Positions 55,561 through 64,000 of a stretch of 64,000 bases of DNA are shown in pieces. The stretch covers positions 1 through 64,000 of the forward strand of contig DASPJR010000221.1 in the NCBI GenBank assembly GCA_035628505.1, read 5' to 3'. This DNA is from DASPJR01 sp035628505. Its GTDB lineage: Bacteria; Planctomycetota; SZUA-567; H5-PLA8. Every line of letters starts with the position of its first letter. Position 1 is the first letter of the stretch. Under the pieces are notes generated by a model. It did no database searches. It was not told the DNA's origin and saw nothing but the letters and a program-made list of their open reading frames with translations. The translations under genes and the position numbers were made by a program.

Positions 55561-58557
55561 TCAATCGATGAAACGGAAATCGACGCACGCAAAGAGCGCC
55601 TGATAAAACTGCGCCCACGCCGCGGTCGCTTCGGGCGAATTGCCGTTGGCATTCGCCAGGAAATTTTCAGCCAGCTTGAGTTCTTCTGCCGATGGCGGCC
55701 GGCCAAGCGCGCGTGCATACGCCCGCTGTATGCGCGCGGTACCTGCCGGCGCCTCTGCCACGAGTCGTTTTGCGGCCTCGCGCGACTGTTCGACGGCGAA
55801 CGGGCTGTTCATGAAGAACAGCGCCTGCGTGGCAAGAATGCTCGTGTTGCGGACACCGACCACCAGGTTCGGGTCGGCGAAATCAAAAACCTCGAGCATG
55901 CTGTCAATTGTCTCGCGCTCAATTGGCATGTAGACGGTGCGCCGGTTTGCCTTGGGCTTTTCATAATTCAGGCGCAGGAGGGAAGCGGTGGGAGGTGTCA
56001 AGTCAAGCTGGCCGCTGTTGGCGAGCATGGCATCCCGGAGCGCTTCGACATCAAGGCGCCGGCGGTTATAGCGCGCCAGCAGACGGTTATCGGGATCAAC
56101 TTTCGCCGCATCGGCGCGAGCCGCGCCGGAAACCTGGTAGGTGCTGGATAGAACGATGCTGCGAACGAGTTGCTTTATTGACCAGTTCTTAGCCACGAAT
56201 TGCCTCGCGAGATAATCGAGCAGTTCGGGATGAGACGGCGTTTCGCCCGTCAGGCCAAAGTTGTCCGTGGAGCGCACAAGGCCTGCGCCGAAGAGATGAT
56301 GCCAGACCCGGTTGACCATCACGCGGGAGGTCAGCGGATTGCGCGGATCGGTGATCCAGTCCGCCAGCTCGATTCGGCCGCTCTGTTTTGACGTCACTGC
56401 CTGCGACGGGAAGGGCGCGAGAGCCAGGAAGCCGCGCTGGACGGGCTGGCCGAGGCGGTGAACGTCACCACGAATGCAGACATTGTAGTCGCCTGTTTGC
56501 TCTTCGTCCTTTACGGCCAGCGCCACCGGCCCCACGGGTGCTTTCTTTTTCAGCTCTGTAATTTCTTTCTCGAGCTTGTCCAGCATCGCCTTTTCCTGGT
56601 CATCGGTGCGCACGACCGTTGCCGGTTTTGCAGGAACTGGATCGGTGCCCGCCACCGGCTTGTCGGCTGCCGGCTTCACGGCGACAGCTTTGCCGGTATC
56701 GGCTGACGCGGGATCGACACTGATGAACTGCACGCTGTCAACAATGACGTGGCCGTTGGTGCCCGTGTTGCTGATCGTCACCGAACCGTCATTGCCGGCA
56801 CTAAAAGGGAAGGTGCCGATCGATACGTAGAGATTGTCAATTGGCGGCGGAATCCGCTGATTGACTGTAACCGTCTTCTCGCCGTCGGCATACTGGACGA
56901 TCACTGGAACGTTGTCAGCACGCGTGTGTGTCGAAGTGTACGACACGCGCACCTCGTACAGACCCCCGGCGGCAAACGTCGGCGCGAAGGAGACGATCAT
57001 TTCTCCTTTCTGCTTGTTATTGTCGTGGATGTAGCCCTCGCCAACATAGCGGCCCATATACGTGGACTTGATCCAGCTGCCGATGATGTTGGCTTGCGAA
57101 TCATCCAGCACGATACCAGGTAGCGATGCCGGATCTGTTGCTTTCTTCTCTGCATCGGCCGCTTTGCCCGTTGGCGGAGGAGCGGGCGCCGTGGCCACTA
57201 CTGTGGCAGGCGGAGCCGCGACGTCGACCTTCGGCTTTTCCTTTCCCGCTGCGTTCGCTTTCACGTCGACGCGCAGGCTGTGCAGCTTCTGCTCCAGCGC
57301 CGCGACGATCTTGTCGTGCTCCTTGATCTTCTGCTCCATCTCCGCGTCCAGCGGCAGGCCGCTCTGTACCACGCCCGAGACGTTTCCGGGTGTGAGCGTC
57401 TTCGTGCTGCGGAAGATGCCCGCCAGCGCGTAATACTCGCGCGTCGTGATGGGGTCGAACTTGTGATCATGGCAGCGTGCGCAGCCGATGGTCATGCCAA
57501 GCATGACTTTGCCTATCGTATCGATCTGCTCATCGACGACGTCCATGCGCAGCAGATCCTTGTCCTGCGTGTCGAGATTTTTCGGGCCGATGGCGAGGAA
57601 GCCTGTGGCGACAATGTTCTCGCCGCGCTCGTTGAAATCGGTGGCCGGCAGCAGATCTCCAGCAAGCTGTTCGCGGATGAAGCGGTCGTACGGCTTATCC
57701 TTGTTGAACGCATTGATGACGTACTCACGGTACCGCCAGGCATTGTTCAAAGGAACGATGCGGCCGCCGCCGGCCGATTCAGCGTACCGCGCCAGGTCCA
57801 GCCAGTGCCGGCCCCAGCGTTCTCCGAAGTGTGGCGACGCCAGCAGCCGATCGACAACTTTTTCGAACGCGTTGGGTGATTCATCGTTGATAAATGAATC
57901 GATCTGCTCGGGCGTGGGCGGCAGTCCGGTCAGGTCGAAGCTAACACGGCGCAGCAGCCGGCGCTTGTCCGCGCGCTGACCGGGCTGAAGGTTCTTTGCT
58001 TCAAGCGCCGCCGCAATGTAATTATCGATCGGGCTCTGCGGCCAGGCGGCATTTTTTACAGCGGGCGGAGGCGTCTCTTTAAGCGGCTGGAAGGCCCAGT
58101 GTTCCTTGCGCAGCTTGTCGTAATCAAGTTTCTTTTCCTCGACGACCGCATGCGTCTCCTTTTCGTTGGGCCACACCGCACCTTTTTTAACCCAGGCGAT
58201 GAAATCCTGGATCATCTCATCAGGCAACTTGTTGTCCGGCGGCATCTGTAGATCGGGGTTTTTGTAAACGATCGCTTCGATAATCAGGCTTTTTTCCGGA
58301 TCGCCCGGAACGATGCCGGGACCGGTTTCGCCGCCGCGCTGAAGGGCGTTACGGTTGTCGACGCGCAGCTTTCCTTTGATCTTCTCCGATTTTGCCGAGT
58401 GGCACTTGTAACAGTGCTCTATCAGCGCCGGCCTGATCTTTTTCTCGAAGAATTCGATGCTCGCTGCATCGCTTTCCGCGCCAGACGCAGAGAAGGGATG
58501 AAGCAACGCAGCGGCTGCAAGCAGCGTGAAGGGCAGGGTGGAGCGGAGTCTCAGCAT
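55561..58557 (-). CDS. PSCyt1-DUF1549-DUF1553 cytochrome-like protein with golvesin-like insertion
   Basis: The 998-residue exported protein has a signal (TLPFTLLAAAALLHPFSASG) and a heme c site C49-Y-K-C52-H53 in PSCyt1, with a distal LQMPPDNKLPDEM. The DUF1549 part has PIDNYIAAALEAKNLQPGQR, FDLTGLPPTPEQIDSF and HWLDLARYAES. The DUF1553 part at the end has LTSRVMVNRVWHHLFGAGLV, GLTGETPSHPELLDYL and IQRAYARALGRPPSAEELKL. Between DUF1549 and DUF1553 (about residues 430-620) stands an inserted beta-rich domain with LYEVRVSYTSTHTRADNVPV and VDSVQFISVDPASAD, like golvesin C-terminal/carbohydrate-binding modules, flanked by Ala/Pro/Thr linkers. A sugar-binding role is a guess. Confidence 0.9.
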   Translation of the reverse strand: MLRLRSTLPFTLLAAAALLHPFSASGAESDAASIEFFEKKIRPALIEHCYKCHSAKSEKIKGKLRVDNRNALQRGGETGPGIVPGDPEKSLIIEAIVYKNPDLQMPPDNKLPDEMIQDFIAWVKKGAVWPNEKETHAVVEEKKLDYDKLRKEHWAFQPLKETPPPAVKNAAWPQSPIDNYIAAALEAKNLQPGQRADKRRLLRRVSFDLTGLPPTPEQIDSFINDESPNAFEKVVDRLLASPHFGERWGRHWLDLARYAESAGGGRIVPLNNAWRYREYVINAFNKDKPYDRFIREQLAGDLLPATDFNERGENIVATGFLAIGPKNLDTQDKDLLRMDVVDEQIDTIGKVMLGMTIGCARCHDHKFDPITTREYYALAGIFRSTKTLTPGNVSGVVQSGLPLDAEMEQKIKEHDKIVAALEQKLHSLRVDVKANAAGKEKPKVDVAAPPATVVATAPAPPPTGKAADAEKKATDPASLPGIVLDDSQANIIGSWIKSTYMGRYVGEGYIHDNNKQKGEMIVSFAPTFAAGGLYEVRVSYTSTHTRADNVPVIVQYADGEKTVTVNQRIPPPIDNLYVSIGTFPFSAGNDGSVTISNTGTNGHVIVDSVQFISVDPASADTGKAVAVKPAADKPVAGTDPVPAKPATVVRTDDQEKAMLDKLEKEITELKKKAPVGPVALAVKDEEQTGDYNVCIRGDVHRLGQPVQRGFLALAPFPSQAVTSKQSGRIELADWITDPRNPLTSRVMVNRVWHHLFGAGLVRSTDNFGLTGETPSHPELLDYLARQFVAKNWSIKQLVRSIVLSSTYQVSGAARADAAKVDPDNRLLARYNRRRLDVEALRDAMLANSGQLDLTPPTASLLRLNYEKPKANRRTVYMPIERETIDSMLEVFDFADPNLVVGVRNTSILATQALFFMNSPFAVEQSREAAKRLVAEAPAGTARIQRAYARALGRPPSAEELKLAENFLANANGNSPEATAAWAQFYQALFACVDFRFID

Positions 58558-58852
58558 GTGAGGTCGCCTTGGGCCTTGTTCTAAATGACGTTTACACCCT
58601 GATTACTCCTCTATTTGACTATTGTGCATGAAAGTCATACGCGTACGGACTTGTTTAAAAATATTTTCTTGCAACTGCGGCTGCGGACTCTGCTGTAACT
58701 TGTTCGCAGAAAAGATATTGCATCAACAGGAAAGTGTCCGCGCAAGGCGGCAAAAAAAATAATCTGGCAGGACTGCCGCGGGATTTCCTCAGTTTGCGCG
58801 CAGGAAGGGAGTCGCTAGCATCGCGTCGACCCGATTAGACAAGGACTTGCAC
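58558..58852. other. Divergent control region between the trio and gntP
   Basis: About 295 bases between the divergent PSCyt1 and GntP genes, more AT-rich than the surroundings (TTGTTTAAAAATATTTTCTTG near 58650). No palindrome, repeat or clear promoter was identified. Confidence 0.45.
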
Positions 58853-60295
58853 ATGAATCCGCTTGTTGTGCTGGCGTTCGGCATCGCCGTGGTTGTCGGC
58901 AGTATTCTCGTGCTGCGGATCCATGCTTTTCTGGCCCTGATTCTTGGCGCGCTCCTGGTCGCCAGTCTTACCACCGCTCCACAGTTGGAAGCCTACGCCC
59001 GATCCAGAAAGATGTCTGAGAAAGAAACACAGAGCCTGGCAAATTCTTCCGTGGGCATACGCGTCACGAAAGAGTTTGGCAACGCCTGCGGGCGCATCGG
59101 TATCTTGATCGCACTAGCGTCGATTGTCGGAAAATGCTTGATGGACAGCGGCGCAGCCGACCGCATTGTCCGGTCCATTACCGGTGTTCTGGGAGAACGA
59201 CACGCGCCGCTTGGCTTCCTCATCAGCGGTTACGTGCTTGGCATTCCAATTTTCTTTGACACCGTTTTCCTGCTTATGGTGCCGTTGTGCAAAGCCATGT
59301 GGATGCGCACGCGCAAGCGCTACACGCTTTATATCCTGGCGGTCATCGCGGGCGGGAGCATGACCCATTCGCTCGTGCCGCCGACTCCCGGGCCGCTGAT
59401 GGTTGCCGGAGAACTTAAAGTCGACATCGGCATCATGATTCTGATGGGCTGCTTCGTCGGTGCGCTCACTGCGTTCATCGGCTTGCTTTATGCATACTGG
59501 ATTGACCACCGCCTGCAGATCCCTGTCCGCGACACGGAGCAGGCGCTTGCCGAACTGGAAGCGGTTAGCCGCCGGGACGAGCGCGAGCTTCCGCCTCTCT
59601 GGATGGCGCTCGCGCCCGTACTCATGCCTGTTCTTTTCATCGGTGCCACGACGCTGGTGGAGATGCTCTGGAAACCGGCGCAGATCAACGCGCTTTCAGC
59701 GCAGGCGCAGCAGATCATCGCGGTCATCAAGTGGCTGGGTGATCCGAATATTGCCCTGACTGTGGCGACGGCACTCGCGATGATCATGCTGATCTACATC
59801 AAGCGCCCGGGCACAAAGCAACTCACGGCGGCGATGAACGAATCACTCGCGGACGGGGGCCAGATTTTGCTGCTCACCGCAGCCGGTGGAGCCTTTGGCG
59901 GAATGCTGCAGCAGACCGGAGTGGGTGCCGAAATTCAATCGTTCATCGCTGGAAAAAGCGGCGCGGTCCTCCCCATTGCCTTCCTGGTAACCGTGCTCGT
60001 GCGCGCTGCGCAGGGTTCAGCGACGGTCGCGATGATTACCGCAGTGGGGATGTTCGCAAGCATTGCCACACCGGAACAGCTTGGTTTTCATCCGGTCTAC
60101 CTGGCCATCGCCATTGGCTGCGGCTCCAAGCCACTGGCGTGGATGAACGATAGCGGCTTCTGGGTTATCGGGAAAATGAGCGGCATGACGGAAAGCGAAA
60201 CGCTGAAGACGTTTTCTGCTCAGACGTCCATCGAGGGGCTCGCCGGCCTTCTGATCACGATGCTGCTGTCCAAAGTGCTGCCGATGGCGGGTTAA
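58853..60295 (+). CDS. GntP-family gluconate/sugar acid permease
   Basis: The 480-residue inner-membrane protein has the twelve-helix layout of GntP. The family motifs are SVGIRVTKEFGNACGRIGIL, ADRIVRSITGVLGERHAPLG, SGYVLGIPIFFDTVFLLMVP, GGSMTHSLVPPTPGPLMVAG, LLTAAGGAFGGMLQQTGVGA, AAQGSATVAMITAVGMFASI and GCGSKPLAWMNDSGFWVIGK. It imports gluconate or related acids with protons. ATG 58853 is 7 bases after AAGGA. It is on the opposite strand to the aldolase gene, whose stop is 13 bases away, so the pair is convergent and not an operon. Substrate may be a sugar acid matched to the aldolase. Confidence 0.92.
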   Translation: MNPLVVLAFGIAVVVGSILVLRIHAFLALILGALLVASLTTAPQLEAYARSRKMSEKETQSLANSSVGIRVTKEFGNACGRIGILIALASIVGKCLMDSGAADRIVRSITGVLGERHAPLGFLISGYVLGIPIFFDTVFLLMVPLCKAMWMRTRKRYTLYILAVIAGGSMTHSLVPPTPGPLMVAGELKVDIGIMILMGCFVGALTAFIGLLYAYWIDHRLQIPVRDTEQALAELEAVSRRDERELPPLWMALAPVLMPVLFIGATTLVEMLWKPAQINALSAQAQQIIAVIKWLGDPNIALTVATALAMIMLIYIKRPGTKQLTAAMNESLADGGQILLLTAAGGAFGGMLQQTGVGAEIQSFIAGKSGAVLPIAFLVTVLVRAAQGSATVAMITAVGMFASIATPEQLGFHPVYLAIAIGCGSKPLAWMNDSGFWVIGKMSGMTESETLKTFSAQTSIEGLAGLLITMLLSKVLPMAG

Positions 60296-60308
60296 ATCTA
60301 AAGTCTGT

Positions 60309-61103
60309 TCAGTACTTCGCCACGGCGGCGCCAGCACCGAGCCCAAGTGTTTTAGCGGTTTCCTGTGCCTTGGCGAGCATCATGCCGACTTCGCTGGCCA
60401 CGGCGATGAACTGAAAGCCTTCCTCGATGCGCTTTTTGGCCATGGCCGCGTCGGCCACATGAATGCCGGGCGCAATGCCGTTCTTCTTCGCCACGCTGAC
60501 GACTTTTTTCAGCGCGTCATTGAATCGCGGATCGGCGCTGTCGAATCCTGGCTTCTGGTTCATGGAGGCCAGGAGATCATTGGGTCCAATGAACATCGCA
60601 TCGATGCCGGGCACTTTCGCGATTTCTTCGAGCGCCTCGATGCCAATGACGTGCTCGGCCATGACGACCACGAGAATCTCTTCGTTCGCCGCCTGGTAAT
60701 ACGTGCCCGGGTCGGTGTTGAAGCTGATCGCGTGGAGTTGCCCGCCGACAGAGCGCATGCCTTTGGGCGCGTAGCGCGCGGCTTCGACGGCCGCGCGCGC
60801 TTCGGCGGCTGAGTTCACCATCGGGACAATGATGCCCCAGGCGCCGTTGTCGAGAACGCGCTTAATGTTTTCGCCCGTGTTCCACGGCACGCGCGCGAGT
60901 GGGGCGGGGCCCTCCGACGCCGTGGCCGCAAAACTCAGCGCGGCGGTCTCGAAGTTGGTGGGTGTGTGTTCGAGATCGACCGTGAGCCAATCAAAGCCCA
61001 CGCGCGCCATCAAGCGCGCTGCGACCGGATCAGGAAGCGAAAGCCACGTGCCGAGACTGACTTCACCGCGCTTGAGTTTGGCCCGAACATGATTTTTGCG
61101 CAT
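60309..61103 (-). CDS. HpcH/HpaI-family class II aldolase
   Basis: The 264-residue enzyme starts at ATG 61103 after GGAG. It has the family's WLSLPDPVAARLMARVGFDW, VDLEHTPTNFETAALSFAAT, GIIVPMVNSAAEARAAVEAA, PKGMRSVGGQLHAIS, MAEHVIGIEALEEIAKVPGI, FIGPNDLLASMNQ and GFQFIAVASEVGMML. Metal Glu and Asp are in MAEHVIG and IGPNDL. Members split 2-keto-3-deoxy sugar acids to pyruvate and an aldehyde. It follows the dehydrogenase gene after 49 bases. Together with the GntP permease this points to uptake and breakdown of a sugar acid, but the exact substrate is not fixed. Confidence 0.9.
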   Translation of the reverse strand: MRKNHVRAKLKRGEVSLGTWLSLPDPVAARLMARVGFDWLTVDLEHTPTNFETAALSFAATASEGPAPLARVPWNTGENIKRVLDNGAWGIIVPMVNSAAEARAAVEAARYAPKGMRSVGGQLHAISFNTDPGTYYQAANEEILVVVMAEHVIGIEALEEIAKVPGIDAMFIGPNDLLASMNQKPGFDSADPRFNDALKKVVSVAKKNGIAPGIHVADAAMAKKRIEEGFQFIAVASEVGMMLAKAQETAKTLGLGAGAAVAKY

Positions 61104-61152
61104 CGCTACTCCGTGTCCAGTTGTCACGCGTCGCTCGACGAGAATTAAGCAT

Positions 61153-62163
61153 TCAATTCAGTTTTGCCCGCAACGCCGGGGATTCAAAAACGTTCGCGTC
61201 AACCACGTACTGCGGCCTGCGGCCGTTCATCAGATCCACGATTGCCTGTGCCGACGCACGGCTGACCTGCTCGCCGGTCTCACGCGCGAACGCCGCCTGG
61301 TGCGGCGTGAAAAGCAGATTCGGCGCGCTGCGGAAAGGATGCTCGGAAGGGAGGGGCTCGGTGACAAACGTGTCCACCGCCGCGCCTGCGATCCATCCTT
61401 CTTTTAGTGCCTTTACCAATGCTGCTTCGTCGATATGCGCACCGCGCGCGGTGTTGATCAGATATGCGCTGCGCTTCATCTTTCGCAGCTGCGCTTCGCC
61501 GATCATGTTCTTTGTTTCTGGCGTGAGGGCGGCATGCAGGGAGACGAAATCGCTCTGCTCGAGCAGTTCATCCAGCGAGACAAATTTTACGCCTAGCTTT
61601 TCAGCATCGGGATTTTTCATGACATCGTGCCCCAGCAGTCGCATCTCAAACCCGGATGCCCGACGCGCCATGGCCTGGCCGATGCGGCCGCAACCGATGA
61701 TTCCAAGCGTCTTGCGTGCGATATCGTGCCCCCACGCCGCGGCCCAGCGGCCTTCCTGCATGCAGAGGTGTCCTTCGTGAATGCGCCGCGCGATCCCGAG
61801 CATCAGCGCGAAAGCGTAATCGGCGACAGCGTCGTTCAGCATTCCCGGCGTAAAGGCGACGACCACGCCCGCCGCTGTCGCTGCGGCGACGTCCACCGAG
61901 TCATATCCAACGCCCCAGCGCGAGACAATTTTCAGATTGCGTGCGGCTGGCGAGGAAAACACTTCCGCCGTGAATTTGTCAGGACTGCAGAGCACGGCAT
62001 CGATGCCCTCGAGTTGAGGCAGGAGGCCTGCCGTCGCGAGCGGGCCTTTTTTCTGTGAATGCACCAGCCCGCAGCCGGCCTTGTTCAGAAGATCGATCGC
62101 CGGTGCGCCTACATCCGCCAGAGCGCGCGCGGTAAGCAGTACTTTCCAGGGTTTTGTGTTCAT
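61153..62163 (-). CDS. D-isomer-specific 2-hydroxyacid dehydrogenase
   Basis: This 336-residue NAD-dependent enzyme has the nucleotide motif LGIIGCGRIGQAMARRA near residue 165. The catalytic Arg lies in LINTARGAHIDEAALV, the Glu in VDTFVTEPLPSEHPF, and the His in FTPHQAAFARETG (where phosphoglycerate dehydrogenases have TPH[IL]). It starts with the substrate-domain part WKVLLTARALADVGAPAIDL. It could reduce a 2-keto acid made by the aldolase or act on glycerate. Same strand and 49 bases from the aldolase gene, so an operon is likely. Confidence 0.88.
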   Translation of the reverse strand: MNTKPWKVLLTARALADVGAPAIDLLNKAGCGLVHSQKKGPLATAGLLPQLEGIDAVLCSPDKFTAEVFSSPAARNLKIVSRWGVGYDSVDVAAATAAGVVVAFTPGMLNDAVADYAFALMLGIARRIHEGHLCMQEGRWAAAWGHDIARKTLGIIGCGRIGQAMARRASGFEMRLLGHDVMKNPDAEKLGVKFVSLDELLEQSDFVSLHAALTPETKNMIGEAQLRKMKRSAYLINTARGAHIDEAALVKALKEGWIAGAAVDTFVTEPLPSEHPFRSAPNLLFTPHQAAFARETGEQVSRASAQAIVDLMNGRRPQYVVDANVFESPALRAKLN

Positions 62164-62350
62164 GCTGGAAGATTACCTTCTGCAGGCGTGTTCAACAATG
62201 GCAGGAGTTTCTCGTAGTGTCTTTTCCGGAAGGGCAGAATTCGCTTCTCAGATTTGCAAAGCGCATTCGTGCCGTGCACAGGCCAGCCGGCATATATCTA
62301 AGGCATGGGGCTTGCAGTGTGTTGTGAGGGGCCCAATAAAGGAGCAGCAC

Positions 62351-62818
62351 ATGGAGCTAAAACGCATTCTCGTTCCCAGCGATCTATCCGACAACGCGGA
62401 GGCTGTTATGCCGTTCGCAGGGGATCTGGCGCGGAAATACCAGGGTGAGATCAGCCTGGTTCACGTGTTTGAACGGGACTACTACGCCACCGCCGCGGCC
62501 GCTGAAGGCATCGTTGTGGGCGCCTCGGAATGGCTCAACGGCATTCGCAGCCAGCGCGAAAAGCATCTCAATGAGGTGGCCGCACGCTTTAGTGCCCAGG
62601 AGAAAGTCACGGTTCGCTCGGTGCTGCTGGACGGCAACACAATCGAAGAGATTCTCAGATTTGTGCAGGACCAGAGCATCGATTGCATGATCGTCTCGAC
62701 GCACGGACGCACGGGCCTTTCGCACCTTCTGCTGGGAAGCATCGCCGAGAAGCTTGTGCGGCTCTCGCCATGCCCGGTGATTTCGATTCGCCCTCAATCG
62801 ATGGTGCGGAAAATGTGA
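62351..62818 (+). CDS. UspA-type universal stress protein
   Basis: The 155-residue protein begins ELKRILVPSDLSDNAEAVMP and ends with the nucleotide-binding signature STHGRTGLSHLLLGSIAEKL and VRLSPCPVISIRP (G-x2-G-x9-G-S), so it is an ATP-binding UspA. AAAGGAG lies 6 bases before the ATG. The frame is open further back but only over the start of the divergent dehydrogenase gene. It is convergent with the esterase/SMP-30 gene, and both are close together without a visible terminator. Confidence 0.93.
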   Translation: MELKRILVPSDLSDNAEAVMPFAGDLARKYQGEISLVHVFERDYYATAAAAEGIVVGASEWLNGIRSQREKHLNEVAARFSAQEKVTVRSVLLDGNTIEEILRFVQDQSIDCMIVSTHGRTGLSHLLLGSIAEKLVRLSPCPVISIRPQSMVRKM

Positions 62819-62859
62819 CGCTTCGCGGGCGCCACATTGGAGGAATTCAGTTCCTTGCG

Positions 62860-64000
62860 TTAGAGCTTTGGCTCCGGAGGCTTGACCGGCGCCTGGTAAG
62901 CATTGGCGCCTCGCACCTTCAGCTTGCGGCTGTAGACCTTGTCACCGCAGCAGGCATAGATCGTATCGAAGTTTTCGCCGCCGAAGGTGATGTTCGCAAC
63001 CTTGCCGTTCGGCGTGGGAAGAATGACCTGAACGCGGCCGATCTGATCGCAGATCTGAATTCCCATGCGCGTGGCAACGTAGAGCCGGCCGGCGGTGTCG
63101 GTGCGAAGCCCGTCGGCGCCGCTGTCATCGGCTGAATCCGGCACGTGAATGTGATAATAGCGCTGCTTGTTCGCCAATGTTCCGTCGGGCTGGATCTGGT
63201 AGCTGTAAATCCAGTGTGAGCGCGAGTCGGCGACGTACAGCAGGGATTGATCGGGCGAGAGAGCAATGCCATTCGAGAATTTCAGCCCCGTATCAACTAC
63301 CTTTTTCTCGCCTTTTGGGCTGATGTACCAGACCTTGCTCGGCTCCTTGCCGTCCCAGCCCGGATCGGTGACGTAGATGCTGCCGTCACTTTTCACGACC
63401 AAATCGTTACCGCGGAAGCCTTCTGCGATAACGCTCATCTTGCCATCGGGCTCATAAGCGACGATCTGCTCGGTGCCGCCCGCTACCGCATACAGCCGCC
63501 CGTCTGGACCAAAGGCCTGCCCGTCGCCTTTTTTGGAATCTTCCAGAAAAACGGAGGCCTTTCCGTCAGCTCCGATTTTGTACGTCTTGCCTTTTCCGAC
63601 ATCGTTGAAGAAGACTTCGCCTTTTGCATTCACGGCCGGGCCTTCGGTGAATGCGTAGCCTTCTGACACGAGTTTCCACGGCTCGAGCTGATCGACGACG
63701 TCCTTGTACTGCTTGGAACCTCCGCCAGGCTTCACGGGCGCAGGCCAATCCTTCCAGAGCCATTTCATTGCGCTGGGGAAGAGCTCGGTGCCGTGTTTGC
63801 CGTCGTGTCCGCCTTCACCCCAGGCGTGGTCGACTTCATAGCCCATGAACGTCAGTGAGCGCTCCATAGCCTGGTTGGCAATCCACCAGTCGCCGGCCCA
63901 TGCGTTGGTGTCCTTGATGCCATCCTGCAGGAAAACGCGCAATGGCTTGGGTTCATACTTGCGAATCAGCGTCGGAAAATTGTGGGCGCCGCGCAGTCCG
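62860..64000 (-). CDS. Esterase/SMP-30 gluconolactonase-like protein, 5' part outside the window
   Basis: The reading frame is open to the window edge at 64000, so the start lies further on. The visible part of about 380 residues begins inside an esterase domain (GAHNFPTLIRKYEPKPLRVF, FLQDGIKDTNAWAGDWWIAN, EGGHDGKHGTELFPSAMKWL) whose last Asp and His look like the end of a serine hydrolase triad. From about 85 residues in it has the SMP-30/gluconolactonase/LRE-like beta propeller: SEGYAFTEGPAVNAKGEVFF, YVTDPGWDGKEPSKVWYISP and ADGLRTDTAGRLYVATRMGI. Planctomycetes often fuse these two domains. Context suggests hydrolysis of a sugar ester followed by lactone opening. An internal TTG at 63942 is not the true start. 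Confidence 0.87.
   Translation of the reverse strand, partial: GLRGAHNFPTLIRKYEPKPLRVFLQDGIKDTNAWAGDWWIANQAMERSLTFMGYEVDHAWGEGGHDGKHGTELFPSAMKWLWKDWPAPVKPGGGSKQYKDVVDQLEPWKLVSEGYAFTEGPAVNAKGEVFFNDVGKGKTYKIGADGKASVFLEDSKKGDGQAFGPDGRLYAVAGGTEQIVAYEPDGKMSVIAEGFRGNDLVVKSDGSIYVTDPGWDGKEPSKVWYISPKGEKKVVDTGLKFSNGIALSPDQSLLYVADSRSHWIYSYQIQPDGTLANKQRYYHIHVPDSADDSGADGLRTDTAGRLYVATRMGIQICDQIGRVQVILPTPNGKVANITFGGENFDTIYACCGDKVYSRKLKVRGANAYQAPVKPPEPKL

Overview
The window is GC-rich bacterial DNA that most resembles the PVC group, probably Planctomycetota (Verrucomicrobiota is the alternative). The main reason is the trio at 53188-58557: a ThuA-like protein, a DUF1501 protein and a PSCyt1/DUF1549/DUF1553 cytochrome-like protein. 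Supporting signs are an ECF sigma factor with a long membrane-anchored tail, many TPR proteins and lipoproteins, an esterase/SMP-30 fusion and a sugar-phosphate isomerase-like protein with a Tat-type signal. Genus cannot be decided from the sequence. No plasmid, phage or CRISPR locus is visible.

Layout. 157-2914 holds a siroheme nitrite/sulfite reductase and a TPR-SPOR protein. 2990-8281 (minus) is a compact type II secretion/type IV pilus-like operon: an ATPase, two GspF proteins, two clear prepilins, a PilX-like protein and a small membrane protein, joined by 1-4 nt overlaps or short gaps. 8534-11841 (minus) has tRNA-Gln(TTG), queD, queE, queC and a radical SAM protein. 12026-22396 is a mosaic of single genes (MBL-fold hydrolase, DUF4259, AraC-like, fused siroheme decarboxylase, glycine oxidase, a coiled-coil/lipoprotein pair, a zinc-ribbon coiled-coil protein) separated by dispersed repeats. 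22583-28098 has nadE, a BatA-like protein, a DUF3568-like lipoprotein and argG. 28112-28824 is a REP-flanked RAYT transposase. 28862-33177 has a two-domain AAA ATPase, a small zinc-ribbon protein and a tandem array of four glycine-rich small-protein genes. 33237-53028 carries a TPR protein, a metallochaperone, a ParA-like ATPase, a methyltransferase, an SDR, a Tat-exported TIM-barrel protein, a hybrid histidine kinase, an M16 peptidase, endonuclease IV, a very large TPR protein divergent from a TolQ/ExbB-like gene, a YHYH protein and the ECF fusion. 53188-64000 has the planctomycete-type trio and a sugar-acid-like region: GntP permease, HpcH/HpaI aldolase, 2-hydroxyacid dehydrogenase, UspA and an esterase/SMP-30 protein cut by the window edge.

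The most unusual locus is the glycine-rich array at 31351-33177. Three 86-residue copies and one 78-residue copy each have their own ribosome binding site. The first three sit in duplicated units of about 585 bp with related leaders and downstream hairpins. Copies 1 and 3 encode the same protein although about 18 codons differ, so the protein is under strong selection. I recognise no family.

The second theme is repeats. At least five palindromic or inverted families fill the spaces between genes. One family flanks the RAYT transposase and also forms a transposase-less doublet between queE and queD, where hairpin arms have changed in a compensated way. Another family lies in frame inside the glycine oxidase gene.
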